Shown here: one piece after another, positions 44,809-53,501 of the stretch | How the letters are laid out: each line of letters opens with the position of its first letter | Position numbering within the stretch: the first letter of the stretch is position 1 | Assembly: GCF_028368935.1 (NCBI RefSeq) | Contig: NZ_JAQNDK010000001.1 | Span: forward strand, 3,038,001-3,102,000 | DNA: 64,000 nucleotides | Source of the DNA: Sorangium aterium | GTDB taxonomy: Bacteria; Myxococcota_A; Polyangia; Polyangiales; Polyangiaceae | Direction of reading: 5' to 3' | Translations under genes and position numbers: made by a program | Notes under the pieces: generated by a model | Databases searched by the model: none | What the model saw: only the letters and a program-made list of their open reading frames with translations | What the model was told of the DNA's origin: nothing

Positions 44809-46653
44809 TCAGAGGGCGATGTGGGCGAGCGATCCCGCCGAGGCGTCCCAGAGCGCCTGTGCCCGGGACAGGGCGTTGGCATGCGCCTCGGTCCCCGCGG
44901 CAGGCCCTGTCACGGAGATCACGCCGCCCGCGCCGAGCTCGATCCGCTCGATCCCTGCGTCCGGGAGCTCGTCGCGGAGCTCCCTGGTCATCCGCTCGCC
45001 GATGCGCTGGAGCAGGCGCGCGAGCCGCTCGGGCGTGATGTCCCGGAACACGAGCACCTGCGGGAGCGTGAGCTCCGAGACGAGCCGAGCGCGGTCGGAG
45101 AGGCCCTGCTCGCCGAGCCGCCTCTCGACGAGCGCCGCGAAGACGCTCCCGTACGCCCGGTCGACCTGCTCCCGCCGGAACCGCTCGTCGATGGCCGGTC
45201 CGAGCCGCGTCTCCAGCTGCGCAACGCCGTTCAGCCCGTTGGCGAAGCGCCCCTCGTTCTGCGCGAAGTACTCCCCCCGCGCGCGCAGGTCGCTCGCCAG
45301 CGACGCGAGGTGCTCGCCCATCGTCGATAGGGCGCGCAGCACGAGATCGGTGAACTTGAGCTCCTCCCGGATCCAACCCACGTCGGTCACCCGGTCGGCC
45401 ATGAACGGCCAGACGACGAGGTTGTAGTAGTTGTTGAAGTCGAGGAGGTACTTCAACCGATAGAGCTCGAAGGAGCCGAACACCGGATACATGCGCTCAT
45501 AGAGACGGAGCGTGCTGTCGTACTTGAACCGGTAGTACGCGTCGTAGGCCGCGACCCTCTCCTCGAACCCGGCGCGGTCGCCGCGGACGTCGGAGAGGAT
45601 CATCTGCGTGATGAACTCGTTCGCGGTCGCGATGAAATCGGATCCGGGGCTGTAGAAGGGATCGGTGAACGCGCCGGCCTCGCCGGTGACGGCGTAACGG
45701 TCGGTCGAGAAGTACTGCTCGGCGTGGTACGGCAGGTGGGCATAGCTCTGGAAGTCCTCGAGCTCCGCCCCCTCGAGCAGGTCGCGCGCGGCGCGGTGGG
45801 CGCCCAGGAAGCGCTCGAACTCCGCGCGCGTGCGCGGCCCGGGCAGCGCCCCGGCCGGCGCGTTCCCGGCCGGCGTGTTCCCGGCGCCGATCCGGTCCTT
45901 GTCGAACACGACGCCCACGCTCATCAGATCGCCGGCGAGCGGGATGAACCAGATCCAGTACCCGTCGTACATGAAGTGGTTCGTCGACAGGTGGCGCGAC
46001 GTGTACCGCGCGCGCGACCGCCACGCCGCGTCGGTGACCGCATCGAGCCCCGCGACGCCGCGGTAGCGGCCCCACGCGGCCGCCGTGTTGAGCCGCGCCT
46101 CCTTGTGCACCTTCACGCCGAGCTTGCGGAAGAGGACGTGCCGCCGACCGGAGGCGTCGCACACCCAGCGGCAGGCGACCTCGCGCCGCTCACCGCCCTG
46201 CTCGTAGACGACCGTGTGCCGCCCGCGCCCGTCGATCGCGACGTCGACCACCTTGGCGCCGAGCTCGACCTCGGCGCCCGCGGCGCGGTTCATGGTCACG
46301 AGATCGCGCTCCAGCCGCGCGCGCTCGAGCTGGAAGCTCGGGTGGAACGGCATGTGGTCGGAGCCGATCTCGCTCATCCGGGGCAGCGGGAGGTCCTTGC
46401 CCGGAGAGTCGAAGAAGAAGCGGAGCCCGTTCTTGGGGAGCTGGTGCTGGTAGAGGTACGTGCCGAGGTTCAGCCGGCGAACCATGTAGTTCGCCGCGAC
46501 CTCCACCGTGCTCTCGCCGACCTTGTAATCCTCCATCGCCTCGGCGGCCTCGAGCACGAGGACCCCGAGGTCGGGGCACGCGAGGCGGAGCTGCCGCGCG
46601 AGGAAGCCGCCGGCGATGCCGCTGCCGATGATCACGATATCGAACGTGCGCAT
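44809..46653 (-). CDS. Flavin-dependent halogenase-like FAD enzyme (tryptophan-halogenase family)
   Basis: This 614-aa flavoprotein has the FAD-binding Rossmann motif IIGSGIAGG at residues 8-16 and the halogenase-family KVGEST block near residue 44. The signature WxWxIP is present as WIWFIP around residue 230, inside GYWIWFIPLAGDLMSVGVV; this motif is characteristic of flavin-dependent halogenases and blocks monooxygenation. A mid-region YAVTGEAGAFTDPFYSPGSD block also fits the family. No partner flavin reductase is visible nearby. It follows the acyltransferase gene after 11 nt in the same direction, so they are probably co-transcribed. Substrate unknown. Confidence 0.85.
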   Translation of the reverse strand: MRTFDIVIIGSGIAGGFLARQLRLACPDLGVLVLEAAEAMEDYKVGESTVEVAANYMVRRLNLGTYLYQHQLPKNGLRFFFDSPGKDLPLPRMSEIGSDHMPFHPSFQLERARLERDLVTMNRAAGAEVELGAKVVDVAIDGRGRHTVVYEQGGERREVACRWVCDASGRRHVLFRKLGVKVHKEARLNTAAAWGRYRGVAGLDAVTDAAWRSRARYTSRHLSTNHFMYDGYWIWFIPLAGDLMSVGVVFDKDRIGAGNTPAGNAPAGALPGPRTRAEFERFLGAHRAARDLLEGAELEDFQSYAHLPYHAEQYFSTDRYAVTGEAGAFTDPFYSPGSDFIATANEFITQMILSDVRGDRAGFEERVAAYDAYYRFKYDSTLRLYERMYPVFGSFELYRLKYLLDFNNYYNLVVWPFMADRVTDVGWIREELKFTDLVLRALSTMGEHLASLASDLRARGEYFAQNEGRFANGLNGVAQLETRLGPAIDERFRREQVDRAYGSVFAALVERRLGEQGLSDRARLVSELTLPQVLVFRDITPERLARLLQRIGERMTRELRDELPDAGIERIELGAGGVISVTGPAAGTEAHANALSRAQALWDASAGSLAHIAL

Positions 46654-46664
46654 GACGAGAGCCC

Positions 46665-48002
46665 TTATACCGCGGCCCCGACCGGCGGCGCGGGCTCTCC
46701 GAGCAGCTCGGCGCGGAGCGCGCCGGGCATCGCTTCCACCTCGTCCGGGCGGAGCAGCCCGTCGCCGTGGATGATCGACGCCGAGAGGCGACCGCCGAAG
46801 CGGCTGAAGATCACCTGGAAGCCGGGCGGCGCGACGACCGCGGGCAGCGGGTACGCCGAGCGCACAGGGAGCCCCGCGAACCGCTCCACCGTCACAGCGC
46901 CGGGGTTCGAGACGATCAGCGAGGCGAGCTCTCCCTGGAAGGGCTGATCCCCCAGCCAGCGGTAGATCGGGCCGGGGAGCCAGCGGGCCAGATCGAGCGC
47001 GGCGATCATGGCGAGATCGAGCCTGTCGCGCACCACGGCGCGCTGCTGCTCGGCCAGGCGGGCCACCGCGCGCGCGTCGTCGTGGAGCTCGTCACGGCCG
47101 AGCGAGAGCAGAGCCATCGTGAGGTGATTGCCGAAGAGCCGCCGCGCGCCCCCCTTGGGGTCGAGCGAGAGGGGCAGCGGGATCACGTGGTGCGGCGGGG
47201 CGAAGCCGCGGGCCGCGAGCGCCCGGTCGGCGAGCCGCGTCGCCGCGATCAGCATGAGGCTCGTCTCGGCGAGCCGCGCTCGCTGGCGCGCCCGGAGATC
47301 GAAGGCGCGCGTCTCCTCCGCCGAGAGCGTGAGCCGGAGGACGCGAGAGGCCGAGGGCCGCACCCCAGGACAGGCGCGCGCGAGCGACAGGATGGGCGCG
47401 CGGCCGAGCGACAGCACGTGGGCCTTGTACGCGCGCGCCAGCGCGACCCGCTCGTCGCGGTCCATGGCGGCCAGCAGGCGCTCCGGCGCGTCGTGCCGCT
47501 CCTGCCGCGGCGGCGGGTCGTCGGGCGCGTCGCCGCTCCCGGAGCCCAGCCAGGCGACGAGCCGATCCGCGCCCCTGCCATCCGTCAGCGCATGGTGGTG
47601 GCGAAGGACGACCGTGTCGCCGTCGCCCACCTCGCGCACGACGTCGAGCGCCCACGGCCGCTCGGCAGAGGTCCGGTCCGCGAGCAGCGCCTCGATGCGC
47701 GCCGCGCGCTCGCGCTCGCCCTCCACCTCGTGGAGGCGCAGCCCTGGGGCGCGCCGGTGGTGATCGACGACCCAGCGGGGCCGCCCCGCCCGCCCGAGCA
47801 CGCTGTTGTCCAGCCGGAACCGGAGCTCGGGGAGCGCCCGGGTCGCGCGCTCGAGCCGCACCGCGAGCCGCGCCAGGTCGAGGCGACCGTCGAGCTCGAG
47901 GACGAACAGGCAGTGGTTGCCCGCCTGGCCGCGCGATCGCATGGCGCGATCGTTCATGAGGTGGAAGAAGTCGATCCCCCCGAGCAGAACGGGCGATGTC
48001 AT
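46665..48002 (-). CDS. WS/DGAT-condensation-superfamily acyltransferase
   Basis: This 445-aa protein has the HHxxxDG catalytic motif as RHHHALTDGRG at about residues 134-144, as in wax-ester/diacylglycerol acyltransferases and nonribosomal condensation domains. The C-terminal ND/SN-like segment SLIVSNPGAVTVERFAGLPV fits the WS/DGAT side of the family. It probably transfers an acyl group to an alcohol or amine. It is the first gene of a two-gene operon with the halogenase (11-nt gap). The ATG at 48002 begins at the fold. It faces a divergent LysR gene with a palindromic operator between them. Confidence 0.85.
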   Translation of the reverse strand: MTSPVLLGGIDFFHLMNDRAMRSRGQAGNHCLFVLELDGRLDLARLAVRLERATRALPELRFRLDNSVLGRAGRPRWVVDHHRRAPGLRLHEVEGERERAARIEALLADRTSAERPWALDVVREVGDGDTVVLRHHHALTDGRGADRLVAWLGSGSGDAPDDPPPRQERHDAPERLLAAMDRDERVALARAYKAHVLSLGRAPILSLARACPGVRPSASRVLRLTLSAEETRAFDLRARQRARLAETSLMLIAATRLADRALAARGFAPPHHVIPLPLSLDPKGGARRLFGNHLTMALLSLGRDELHDDARAVARLAEQQRAVVRDRLDLAMIAALDLARWLPGPIYRWLGDQPFQGELASLIVSNPGAVTVERFAGLPVRSAYPLPAVVAPPGFQVIFSRFGGRLSASIIHGDGLLRPDEVEAMPGALRAELLGEPAPPVGAAV

Positions 48003-48136
48003 GGTCTCCGCGAGGCACCGCCGGTCAGGGACGAGCCGCGGGCGACCCTAGCAGCCACGCGGGCCGCACGACAGCGCCCACAGGCGCAGGATCACGCATC
48101 GTCGCCACGTCCGCCGCGCGCCCGCGCAAGATAACG

Positions 48137-48161
48137 AAAGTATCCACGCTGTGGATACTTT
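48137..48161. promoter_or_regulatory. Palindromic operator between the acyltransferase and lysR genes
   Basis: A perfect 11-bp inverted repeat, AAAGTATCCAC (48137-48147) and GTGGATACTTT (48151-48161), is separated by GCT. It contains an exact T-N11-A LysR-type box (TCCACGCTGTGGA). It lies 20 bp before the LysR start and about 135 bp from the acyltransferase start, the usual place for a LysR-type regulator to control both itself and its target genes. Confidence 0.75.
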
Positions 48162-48181
48162 GTTCGTCTTATATTCCTGGA

Positions 48182-49120
48182 GTGAATCTTTCGGCGATCG
48201 ACGTCAACCTGGTGATCGCGCTCGACGCCTTGCTGCAGGAGCGCAGCGTGACGCTCGCGGCCCGCCGGGTGGGCCTCAGCCAGCCCGCCATGAGCCACGC
48301 GCTGACGCGGCTGCGTGAGCTCTTCTCCGACCCGCTGCTCGTCCGGGTCGGCCGGCAGATGGCGCTCACCTCGCGCGCCGAGGCGATCACGCCGCAGGTC
48401 ACCGCGATCGTCCACGATCTCGCGGGCCTCTTCGGCGAGACGGCGCAGGCCTTCGACCCGGCGACGAGCGATCGCACCTTCCGGATCGCCGCCACGGAGT
48501 ACGTGGAGCTCGTCCTCATGCCGCGGCTCAACGCGGCGCTCGCGCAGGGCGGACCGAGGCTCGCGCTCCACCTGCTCCCGCTCGACGGCCGCGCCGTCGA
48601 CGCGCTCCGGAGCGGCGAGATCGATCTCGCGATCGGCGTCTTCCCGCAGGAGAGCCTCCCCTCCGACCTGCGCCGCGCGCCCCTCTTCGACGATCGCTTC
48701 GCGGGGCTCGCGCGCATGAGCCACCCCACGGCGCGCGGGCACGTCGATCTCCAGACCTACGCGGCCCTCCCGCACGTCGTCGTCCCCAGGGGCGGCGCCC
48801 ACGACGGGGTCGCGGACGATCTCATCGCGGCGCGCGGGATCGCGCGCCACGAGGCCATGACGGTGCCGCACGTGTTCCTCGTGCCGCACGCCCTCACCGC
48901 GTCGGATCTCGTGGCCACCGTGGCCACGCGCCTCGGTAGGGCGTTCTCCAGCCTGGTGCCGCTCCGCTCCTTCGACCTGCCGTTCGAGCTGCCGCCCATC
49001 GAGATCGCGATGGCGTGGAACAGCCGGACCGAGGGCGATCCCGCGCGGGCGTGGCTGCGCGGCGTCGTGACGGACACCGCCCCGACCCCGCGCGAGGCGG
49101 CCCGGCGCAAGCGCGTCTGA
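48182..49120 (+). CDS. LysR family transcriptional regulator
   Basis: This 312-aa protein has the N-terminal winged helix of the LysR family (LDALLQERSVTLAARRVGLS, then QPAMSHALTRLRELF) and a co-inducer-binding substrate domain starting at about residue 90 (RTFRIAATEYVELVLMPRL, then IDLAIGVFP and DDRFAGLARMSHP). The start is a GTG at 48182; GGA overlaps it closely and no stronger site is seen. It is divergent from the acyltransferase-halogenase operon and its own start lies 20 bp from a perfect palindrome, so autoregulation plus control of that operon is likely. The inducer is unknown. Confidence 0.9.
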   Translation: MNLSAIDVNLVIALDALLQERSVTLAARRVGLSQPAMSHALTRLRELFSDPLLVRVGRQMALTSRAEAITPQVTAIVHDLAGLFGETAQAFDPATSDRTFRIAATEYVELVLMPRLNAALAQGGPRLALHLLPLDGRAVDALRSGEIDLAIGVFPQESLPSDLRRAPLFDDRFAGLARMSHPTARGHVDLQTYAALPHVVVPRGGAHDGVADDLIAARGIARHEAMTVPHVFLVPHALTASDLVATVATRLGRAFSSLVPLRSFDLPFELPPIEIAMAWNSRTEGDPARAWLRGVVTDTAPTPREAARRKRV

Positions 49121-49130
49121 GGGGGTCGAG

Positions 49131-49153
49131 GGCGCGGCGAGGCGCGCCGCGCC
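49131..49153. terminator. Hairpin between lysR and pilQ stops
   Basis: A perfect 9-bp stem GGCGCGGCG/CGCCGCGCC with a 5-nt loop lies between converging stops at 49120 and 49159. It is well placed as a bidirectional terminator. Confidence 0.5.
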
Positions 49154-49158
49154 AGGGG

Positions 49159-51483
49159 CTAGCGGCCGAGCGCCTCGGCGCGGTTCACGATGCGCGGCGT
49201 GAGGAAGATGACGAGCTCGTTCCGCGTGTCGCTCGCGCGGCGCCGCTGGAAGAGGAGGCCGAGGACCGGGATGTCCCCGAAGAACGGCACCTGATCGAGG
49301 TTCCGGCCGGTGTTGCGGGTGAAGATCCCGCCGATCACCGCCGTGTGCCCGTCCATGATCAGGAGGTCGGTCTCCGCCTCGCGCTTCAGGATGGTGGGGT
49401 CGCCGCGGGCCGACGTCTGGTTGAAGTCGGGCTCGTCGCGGTTGATCTTCACGTGCATCGCGACGCTGCCGTCCGACGTGACGTGCGGCTTGACGAGCAG
49501 CTGGAGCTTGGCCTCCTGGAAGGTCGTCTGCACGCCCTGGGCGCTGATCTGCGAGAACGGGATCAGCGTCCCCTGGCTGATCCGCGCCTCCCGGTTGTCG
49601 AGCGTGAGGATGCGCGGGCTAGAGACGACCCGCAGCATGCCGCTCGCCTCGGCCGCCGAGAGGCGGACGCCGAGGTTGACGGTGTTGTTGATCGAGCCGA
49701 GCGTGAAGCCGAGCGCGCCGCCAGATCCGGCGCCGACGACGGCCGGCAGGTTCACCGCGAAGTTCGGGTTCGAGACCTGGCTCGCGAACGGCGAGAGGCC
49801 GCCGGTCGGGCTGTTCGAGTCGGTCGCGCCGCCGGCGATGCCGATCGCCGAGGGGAAGACGAGCCCCGTCGGGTTGCCGGTCGCCGCGCTGAACGTCCCG
49901 TCGCCGCCCCACTGGATGCCGATGTCGCGCACGTAGCGGCTCGTCGCCTCCACCACGCGCGCCTCGATCAGCACCTGCGGCGTCTGCGTGTCGAGCGAGC
50001 GGACCAGCTCCTCGATCTGGTTCAGGTTCCCCGCGACGTCGCGCGCGATGAGCACGTTGGTCCGCTCGTCGACCGCCAGCGAGCCGCGCGGCGAGAGCAT
50101 GTCCTTCGAGCGGTCCTGGAGGTCCTTGGCGTCCGCGTAGTTGATCGGGATGAGCCGCGTCTCGAGCGGGGCGAGCTGGAGCTCGCTCTTGCGCCGCGCG
50201 ATCGCGAGCTCCCGCTCCTTGTTGAGATCGGCGATCGGGGCGACGCGGATCATGTTGCCCTGCCGGACGACGCCGAGGCCCTTGGCCTGGAGCACCGTCT
50301 CGAGCGCCTGGTCCCACGGGACGTTGCGCATCCGGATGGTGACCGTGCCGGTCACGTTGTCGGCGGTCACGATGTTGACCCGCCCCACGTCGGAGATCAG
50401 CCGGAGGACGTTGTGGATGTCCGCGTCCTTCAGGTCGAGGTCGATGCGCCGCCCCGTGAACCGCCGCTGCTGCCCGGCGATCGCGGGCATGAAGGCGCCG
50501 GCCTGGTCGGGCTCGACGAGCGACTCCTGGCTGCTCGCCGCGCCCTCGAACGAGGTCTCCACCTTCGGCGCCGCGTCGTCGAGGAGCGCCTCGCGCGCCA
50601 CCGTGCGGGTCCGCCTCGCCGCGCCGCCGTCGGCGCCGATCCCCGAGAGCGCCGTGGGCAGCGCGCCCTTCGCGACGCTCAGCACGAGCGCGTTGCCCTC
50701 GCGCGCGACAACGCCCGAGGCGCCCTCGGCCTGCTCGACCTCGACGACGACCCTGGAGCCGTCGCTGTTGCGCCGGAACGTCGAGATGGCCCGCACCGGG
50801 CCGCCGAAGGCGCCGACGTCGAGCTTGCGCTGGAGGGCGTCGGGGAGCCGGACGCCGCTGAGCTCGATGACGCGGCGCCCCCCCTTGCCCGTCGACTCGC
50901 GGTAGCTCGGGATCGACGAGAGCTCGATGACGACCCGATCGAGCGTCGCCTGGTGCTCGAAGCGCACGTCGGTGATCGCCGCCGGCTCGCGCGCCGGCGC
51001 CGCCGCCGCGGGGCCGGCCGGGGCCCGCGCCGCCATCGGCGCCGTCGCGTCGGCGGCGGCGAGCTCGATCACGAGCGCGCCCTGCTCGGCGCGGATCCGG
51101 TAGGCAGCCGGACGCGCGAGCTGCACGAGCACCCGCGTCGTCCGCTGGGTCGCCTTGCCGAACCCCTGCGTCATCACCCCGGCCACGATCGCGTTGCCGC
51201 TCGTGATCGCGCCGGACGCCCCGCCATCCTCCGCGCCCTCGAGGTCGACGAGGAGCCGCTTGCCGCCGTCCGCGACCCGCGCCGAGAAGCGCGGCTCGCC
51301 GCTCGTCGCGACCACGATCTCGGCCTTGCCCTCGTCCGGCGCCGTGAGCCTCACGTCGCTGACCTTGATCGGGGCGGCGGCGTCTGCGTCTCCCGCAGGA
51401 GCGCCGAGGATCAACATCACCCCGAGTGCCGCAGCACGGCGAAGCGCGCCCCGCCTCGGGCGATAGTCTCGATTGCTCTTCAT
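49159..51483 (-). CDS. pilQ: Type IV pilus secretin PilQ
   Basis: This 774-aa outer-membrane channel passes the type IV pilus. Seen in order: a signal peptide, two AMIN-like domains (about residues 40-130 and 155-250), an STN/secretin-N region (IDLDLKDADIHNVLRLISDVG, then TIRMRNVPWDQALETVLQ), and a secretin domain with VVSSPRILTLDNREARISQGT, the GGIFTRNTGRNLDQVPFFG block and the closing ELVIFLTPRIV. It is the last gene of pilMNOPQ. A ribosome site (GGGAG) precedes the ATG at 51483; 88 bp separate it from pilP, so it may also have its own promoter. Confidence 0.97.
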   Translation of the reverse strand: MKSNRDYRPRRGALRRAAALGVMLILGAPAGDADAAAPIKVSDVRLTAPDEGKAEIVVATSGEPRFSARVADGGKRLLVDLEGAEDGGASGAITSGNAIVAGVMTQGFGKATQRTTRVLVQLARPAAYRIRAEQGALVIELAAADATAPMAARAPAGPAAAAPAREPAAITDVRFEHQATLDRVVIELSSIPSYRESTGKGGRRVIELSGVRLPDALQRKLDVGAFGGPVRAISTFRRNSDGSRVVVEVEQAEGASGVVAREGNALVLSVAKGALPTALSGIGADGGAARRTRTVAREALLDDAAPKVETSFEGAASSQESLVEPDQAGAFMPAIAGQQRRFTGRRIDLDLKDADIHNVLRLISDVGRVNIVTADNVTGTVTIRMRNVPWDQALETVLQAKGLGVVRQGNMIRVAPIADLNKERELAIARRKSELQLAPLETRLIPINYADAKDLQDRSKDMLSPRGSLAVDERTNVLIARDVAGNLNQIEELVRSLDTQTPQVLIEARVVEATSRYVRDIGIQWGGDGTFSAATGNPTGLVFPSAIGIAGGATDSNSPTGGLSPFASQVSNPNFAVNLPAVVGAGSGGALGFTLGSINNTVNLGVRLSAAEASGMLRVVSSPRILTLDNREARISQGTLIPFSQISAQGVQTTFQEAKLQLLVKPHVTSDGSVAMHVKINRDEPDFNQTSARGDPTILKREAETDLLIMDGHTAVIGGIFTRNTGRNLDQVPFFGDIPVLGLLFQRRRASDTRNELVIFLTPRIVNRAEALGR

Positions 51484-51571
51484 TGCACTCCCGCTTCGCG
51501 GTGACGCGAGATCTGCGTCACGCTGCCGGGAGGCTACTTCGGGTGCCCGGCGCGGGCCCAATTCGTGGCGG

Positions 51572-52225
51572 TCACGGGGCGCCGAAGCCCGACTCGTTCG
51601 CCTCGCCGAGCGGCCTCAGCGCGATCACGCGCGTGGTCGGCGGGATCTCCGGGTGCGACGGGTCCTCGCGGATGAAGACGACGTCCGAGTCGCGGATCCG
51701 ATCGATGCGCCAGTTCACGGCCACGTCGACGCCCGTGGGGCCGCCGGCGTGCACGATCTCGGCCTTGCCGACGAAATCGCCCACCTTCACCACCCACCCG
51801 AGCCCCGTGGGATCGGTGAGCAGCGCGCGGGCGGGCGCGCGCGAGACGACGCCGACCAGCCTGAGCTCGTCGAGCGCGAAGCGATCCACGAGGACCTGGC
51901 GCTGGATCGTCACCCGACCCCGGGCCTGCGTCGCGAAGAGCGACTCGAAGCTCCGGAACGGGTCGCGGCTCCGGTCGCTCTCGGAGAAGTCGGCCTCCTG
52001 GAACTCCCGGAGCGGCAGCGGCGGCAGCTCCGGCGCGCCGGCGTCCGCGGCCGCGGACGCGGCGCCGGCCGCGGGCGCGCGCGGGGGCGAGGCCGAGGCC
52101 GGCGCCCCGGCCGGGCGCGCCTGGGTGGACGAGGTCATCGGCTCTTCCTCCCCGCACCCCGCGAGCGCGAGGGCCGCGGCGGTGGTCGCCCCGAGGGCGA
52201 GCAGCAGCATCCGGCCAGGCGTCAC
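51572..52225 (-). CDS. pilP: Type IV pilus assembly lipoprotein PilP
   Basis: This 217-aa protein has a lipobox (ALALAGC), an Ala/Pro-rich spacer and the C-terminal PilP beta-sandwich (LRLVGVVSRAPARALLTDPTG, then VVKVGDFVGKAE and a closing RVIALRPLGE). It links the PilMNO inner-membrane complex to the PilQ secretin. The GTG start at 52225 overlaps the pilO stop by 4 nt (GTGA), typical of translational coupling. No other start has a better site. Confidence 0.93.
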   Translation of the reverse strand: MTPGRMLLLALGATTAAALALAGCGEEEPMTSSTQARPAGAPASASPPRAPAAGAASAAADAGAPELPPLPLREFQEADFSESDRSRDPFRSFESLFATQARGRVTIQRQVLVDRFALDELRLVGVVSRAPARALLTDPTGLGWVVKVGDFVGKAEIVHAGGPTGVDVAVNWRIDRIRDSDVVFIREDPSHPEIPPTTRVIALRPLGEANESGFGAP

Positions 52226-52857
52226 CGGACACCTCCGCTGCGCCGCTTCACGCCGCTCGTCGCGGTCTCCCCGGCGCGCACGGCGCGGAACGCGGTCGCG
52301 AGGCACTCCACCTTGATCTCCACGTCGGTCCCCACGACCTTCGGCTCCTTGATCTGGACCTCCTCGAGGTTGATGATGCGATCCAGCTGCCCCACGCCGT
52401 GGAAGAACTTCGCCACCTGGTGGAACTTGCCGGAGAGCGTCAGCTGCATCGGCACCTTGGAGAAGAACTCCTGCGGGATCTCCTCGGTGGGGCTCCATGA
52501 CGTCAAGTTGACGCCGGAGACGGTCGCGACGCCCTGGATGGCGGAGAGGAAGGCCGGCGTCTCGGACTCGTCCGGGAGGATCTTCTTCTGCTCGCGGCTC
52601 ATCTGCTCGCGGCGGGTCTTCTCGTCGAGGTCCTTCTGGTAAGCGGCCTTCGACGCCTGCGCCTTGGTGAGCTCCGCCTGGAGCACGCCCTGCTTCTGCA
52701 CGGCGCCCTCGATCTGCGAGTCGACGTCGGCGTAGAAGCCGACGAAGTACAGGATGCCGACGAGCGCCGCGAAGAGCGCGCCGACGCCGAGCTTGGCGAG
52801 CGGCGGCAGCCGGTCGAGCGCCGAGCCGGCCTGCGCGGGCATGGGCTTCGTGGCCAT
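52222..52857 (-). CDS. pilO: Type IV pilus inner membrane protein PilO
   Basis: This 211-aa protein has one membrane helix at residues about 23-43 (LGVGALFAALVGILYFVGFY), a coiled-coil (QGVLQAELTKAQASKAAYQ) and the PilO ferredoxin-like domain (VPMQLTLSGKFHQVAKFFH and the strand GTDVEIKVECLATAFR). It pairs with PilN. The ATG at 52857 overlaps the pilN stop by one base (TGATG). Confidence 0.95.
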   Translation of the reverse strand: MATKPMPAQAGSALDRLPPLAKLGVGALFAALVGILYFVGFYADVDSQIEGAVQKQGVLQAELTKAQASKAAYQKDLDEKTRREQMSREQKKILPDESETPAFLSAIQGVATVSGVNLTSWSPTEEIPQEFFSKVPMQLTLSGKFHQVAKFFHGVGQLDRIINLEEVQIKEPKVVGTDVEIKVECLATAFRAVRAGETATSGVKRRSGGVR

Positions 52858-53501
52858 CAGTACCTCACCTTCAGCTGCAGCGCGAACGAGACGAGCTCGA
52901 GCCGCGACTCCTTCTCGTTCTCCTTCTTCCCCGGGAGCAGCTGCACGTCGTAGAAGTACGAGGACAGCTTCAGCCGCTGGGCGAGCTCGTAGACGTCGGT
53001 GCCGTCGCGCGCGAGCCCCTCGATGCGCACGATCCGCTCGGACTCCACGTAGCTCGTGAGCCACAGCCGGCGGCTGTCCCAGGAGGGGTTGTAGACGGCG
53101 AGCGGGTTCTCCTTGCGGAGCTGCGCGAGCTTGTCCGGGTCGGCGGTCGGCCCCTTGCCGTTCGTGAGCAGCTGCGCGAGCTCGAGGAGCACCGCGGTCG
53201 GCCCGCTGCGCGCGGCCTGGAGCTTCGCGATCGCGTCCTCGCGCGCGCGCAGCACCTCGAGCGCCTTCTTGATCTCCTCGTGGTTCGCGACGAGCGTGCG
53301 GATGTCCTGGATCTGGCTCTGGAGCAGCGAGTTCTTCCGGTTCTGCTCGTCGAGCTCCTCGACCTTCGTCTGGTGGAAGAGGAAGAGCGCGACGATCTCG
53401 AGGATCACGACGCCGAGCGTGACGAGCAGCCACCGCTGGCTCGCCTGGGGCGCGGCCCCGCGCGTGCCGCGCCGCTGCGGGAGAAGGTTGACGCGAATCA
53501 C
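52857..53501 (-). CDS. pilN: Type IV pilus inner membrane protein PilN
   Basis: This 214-aa protein starts IRVNLLPQRR, the conserved PilN N-terminus that binds PilM, followed by one membrane helix (LLVTLGVVILEIVALFLF), a coiled-coil and the alpha/beta domain. The GTG at 53501 overlaps the pilM stop by 4 nt (GTGA). The length is as expected. Confidence 0.95.
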   Translation of the reverse strand: MIRVNLLPQRRGTRGAAPQASQRWLLVTLGVVILEIVALFLFHQTKVEELDEQNRKNSLLQSQIQDIRTLVANHEEIKKALEVLRAREDAIAKLQAARSGPTAVLLELAQLLTNGKGPTADPDKLAQLRKENPLAVYNPSWDSRRLWLTSYVESERIVRIEGLARDGTDVYELAQRLKLSSYFYDVQLLPGKKENEKESRLELVSFALQLKVRY

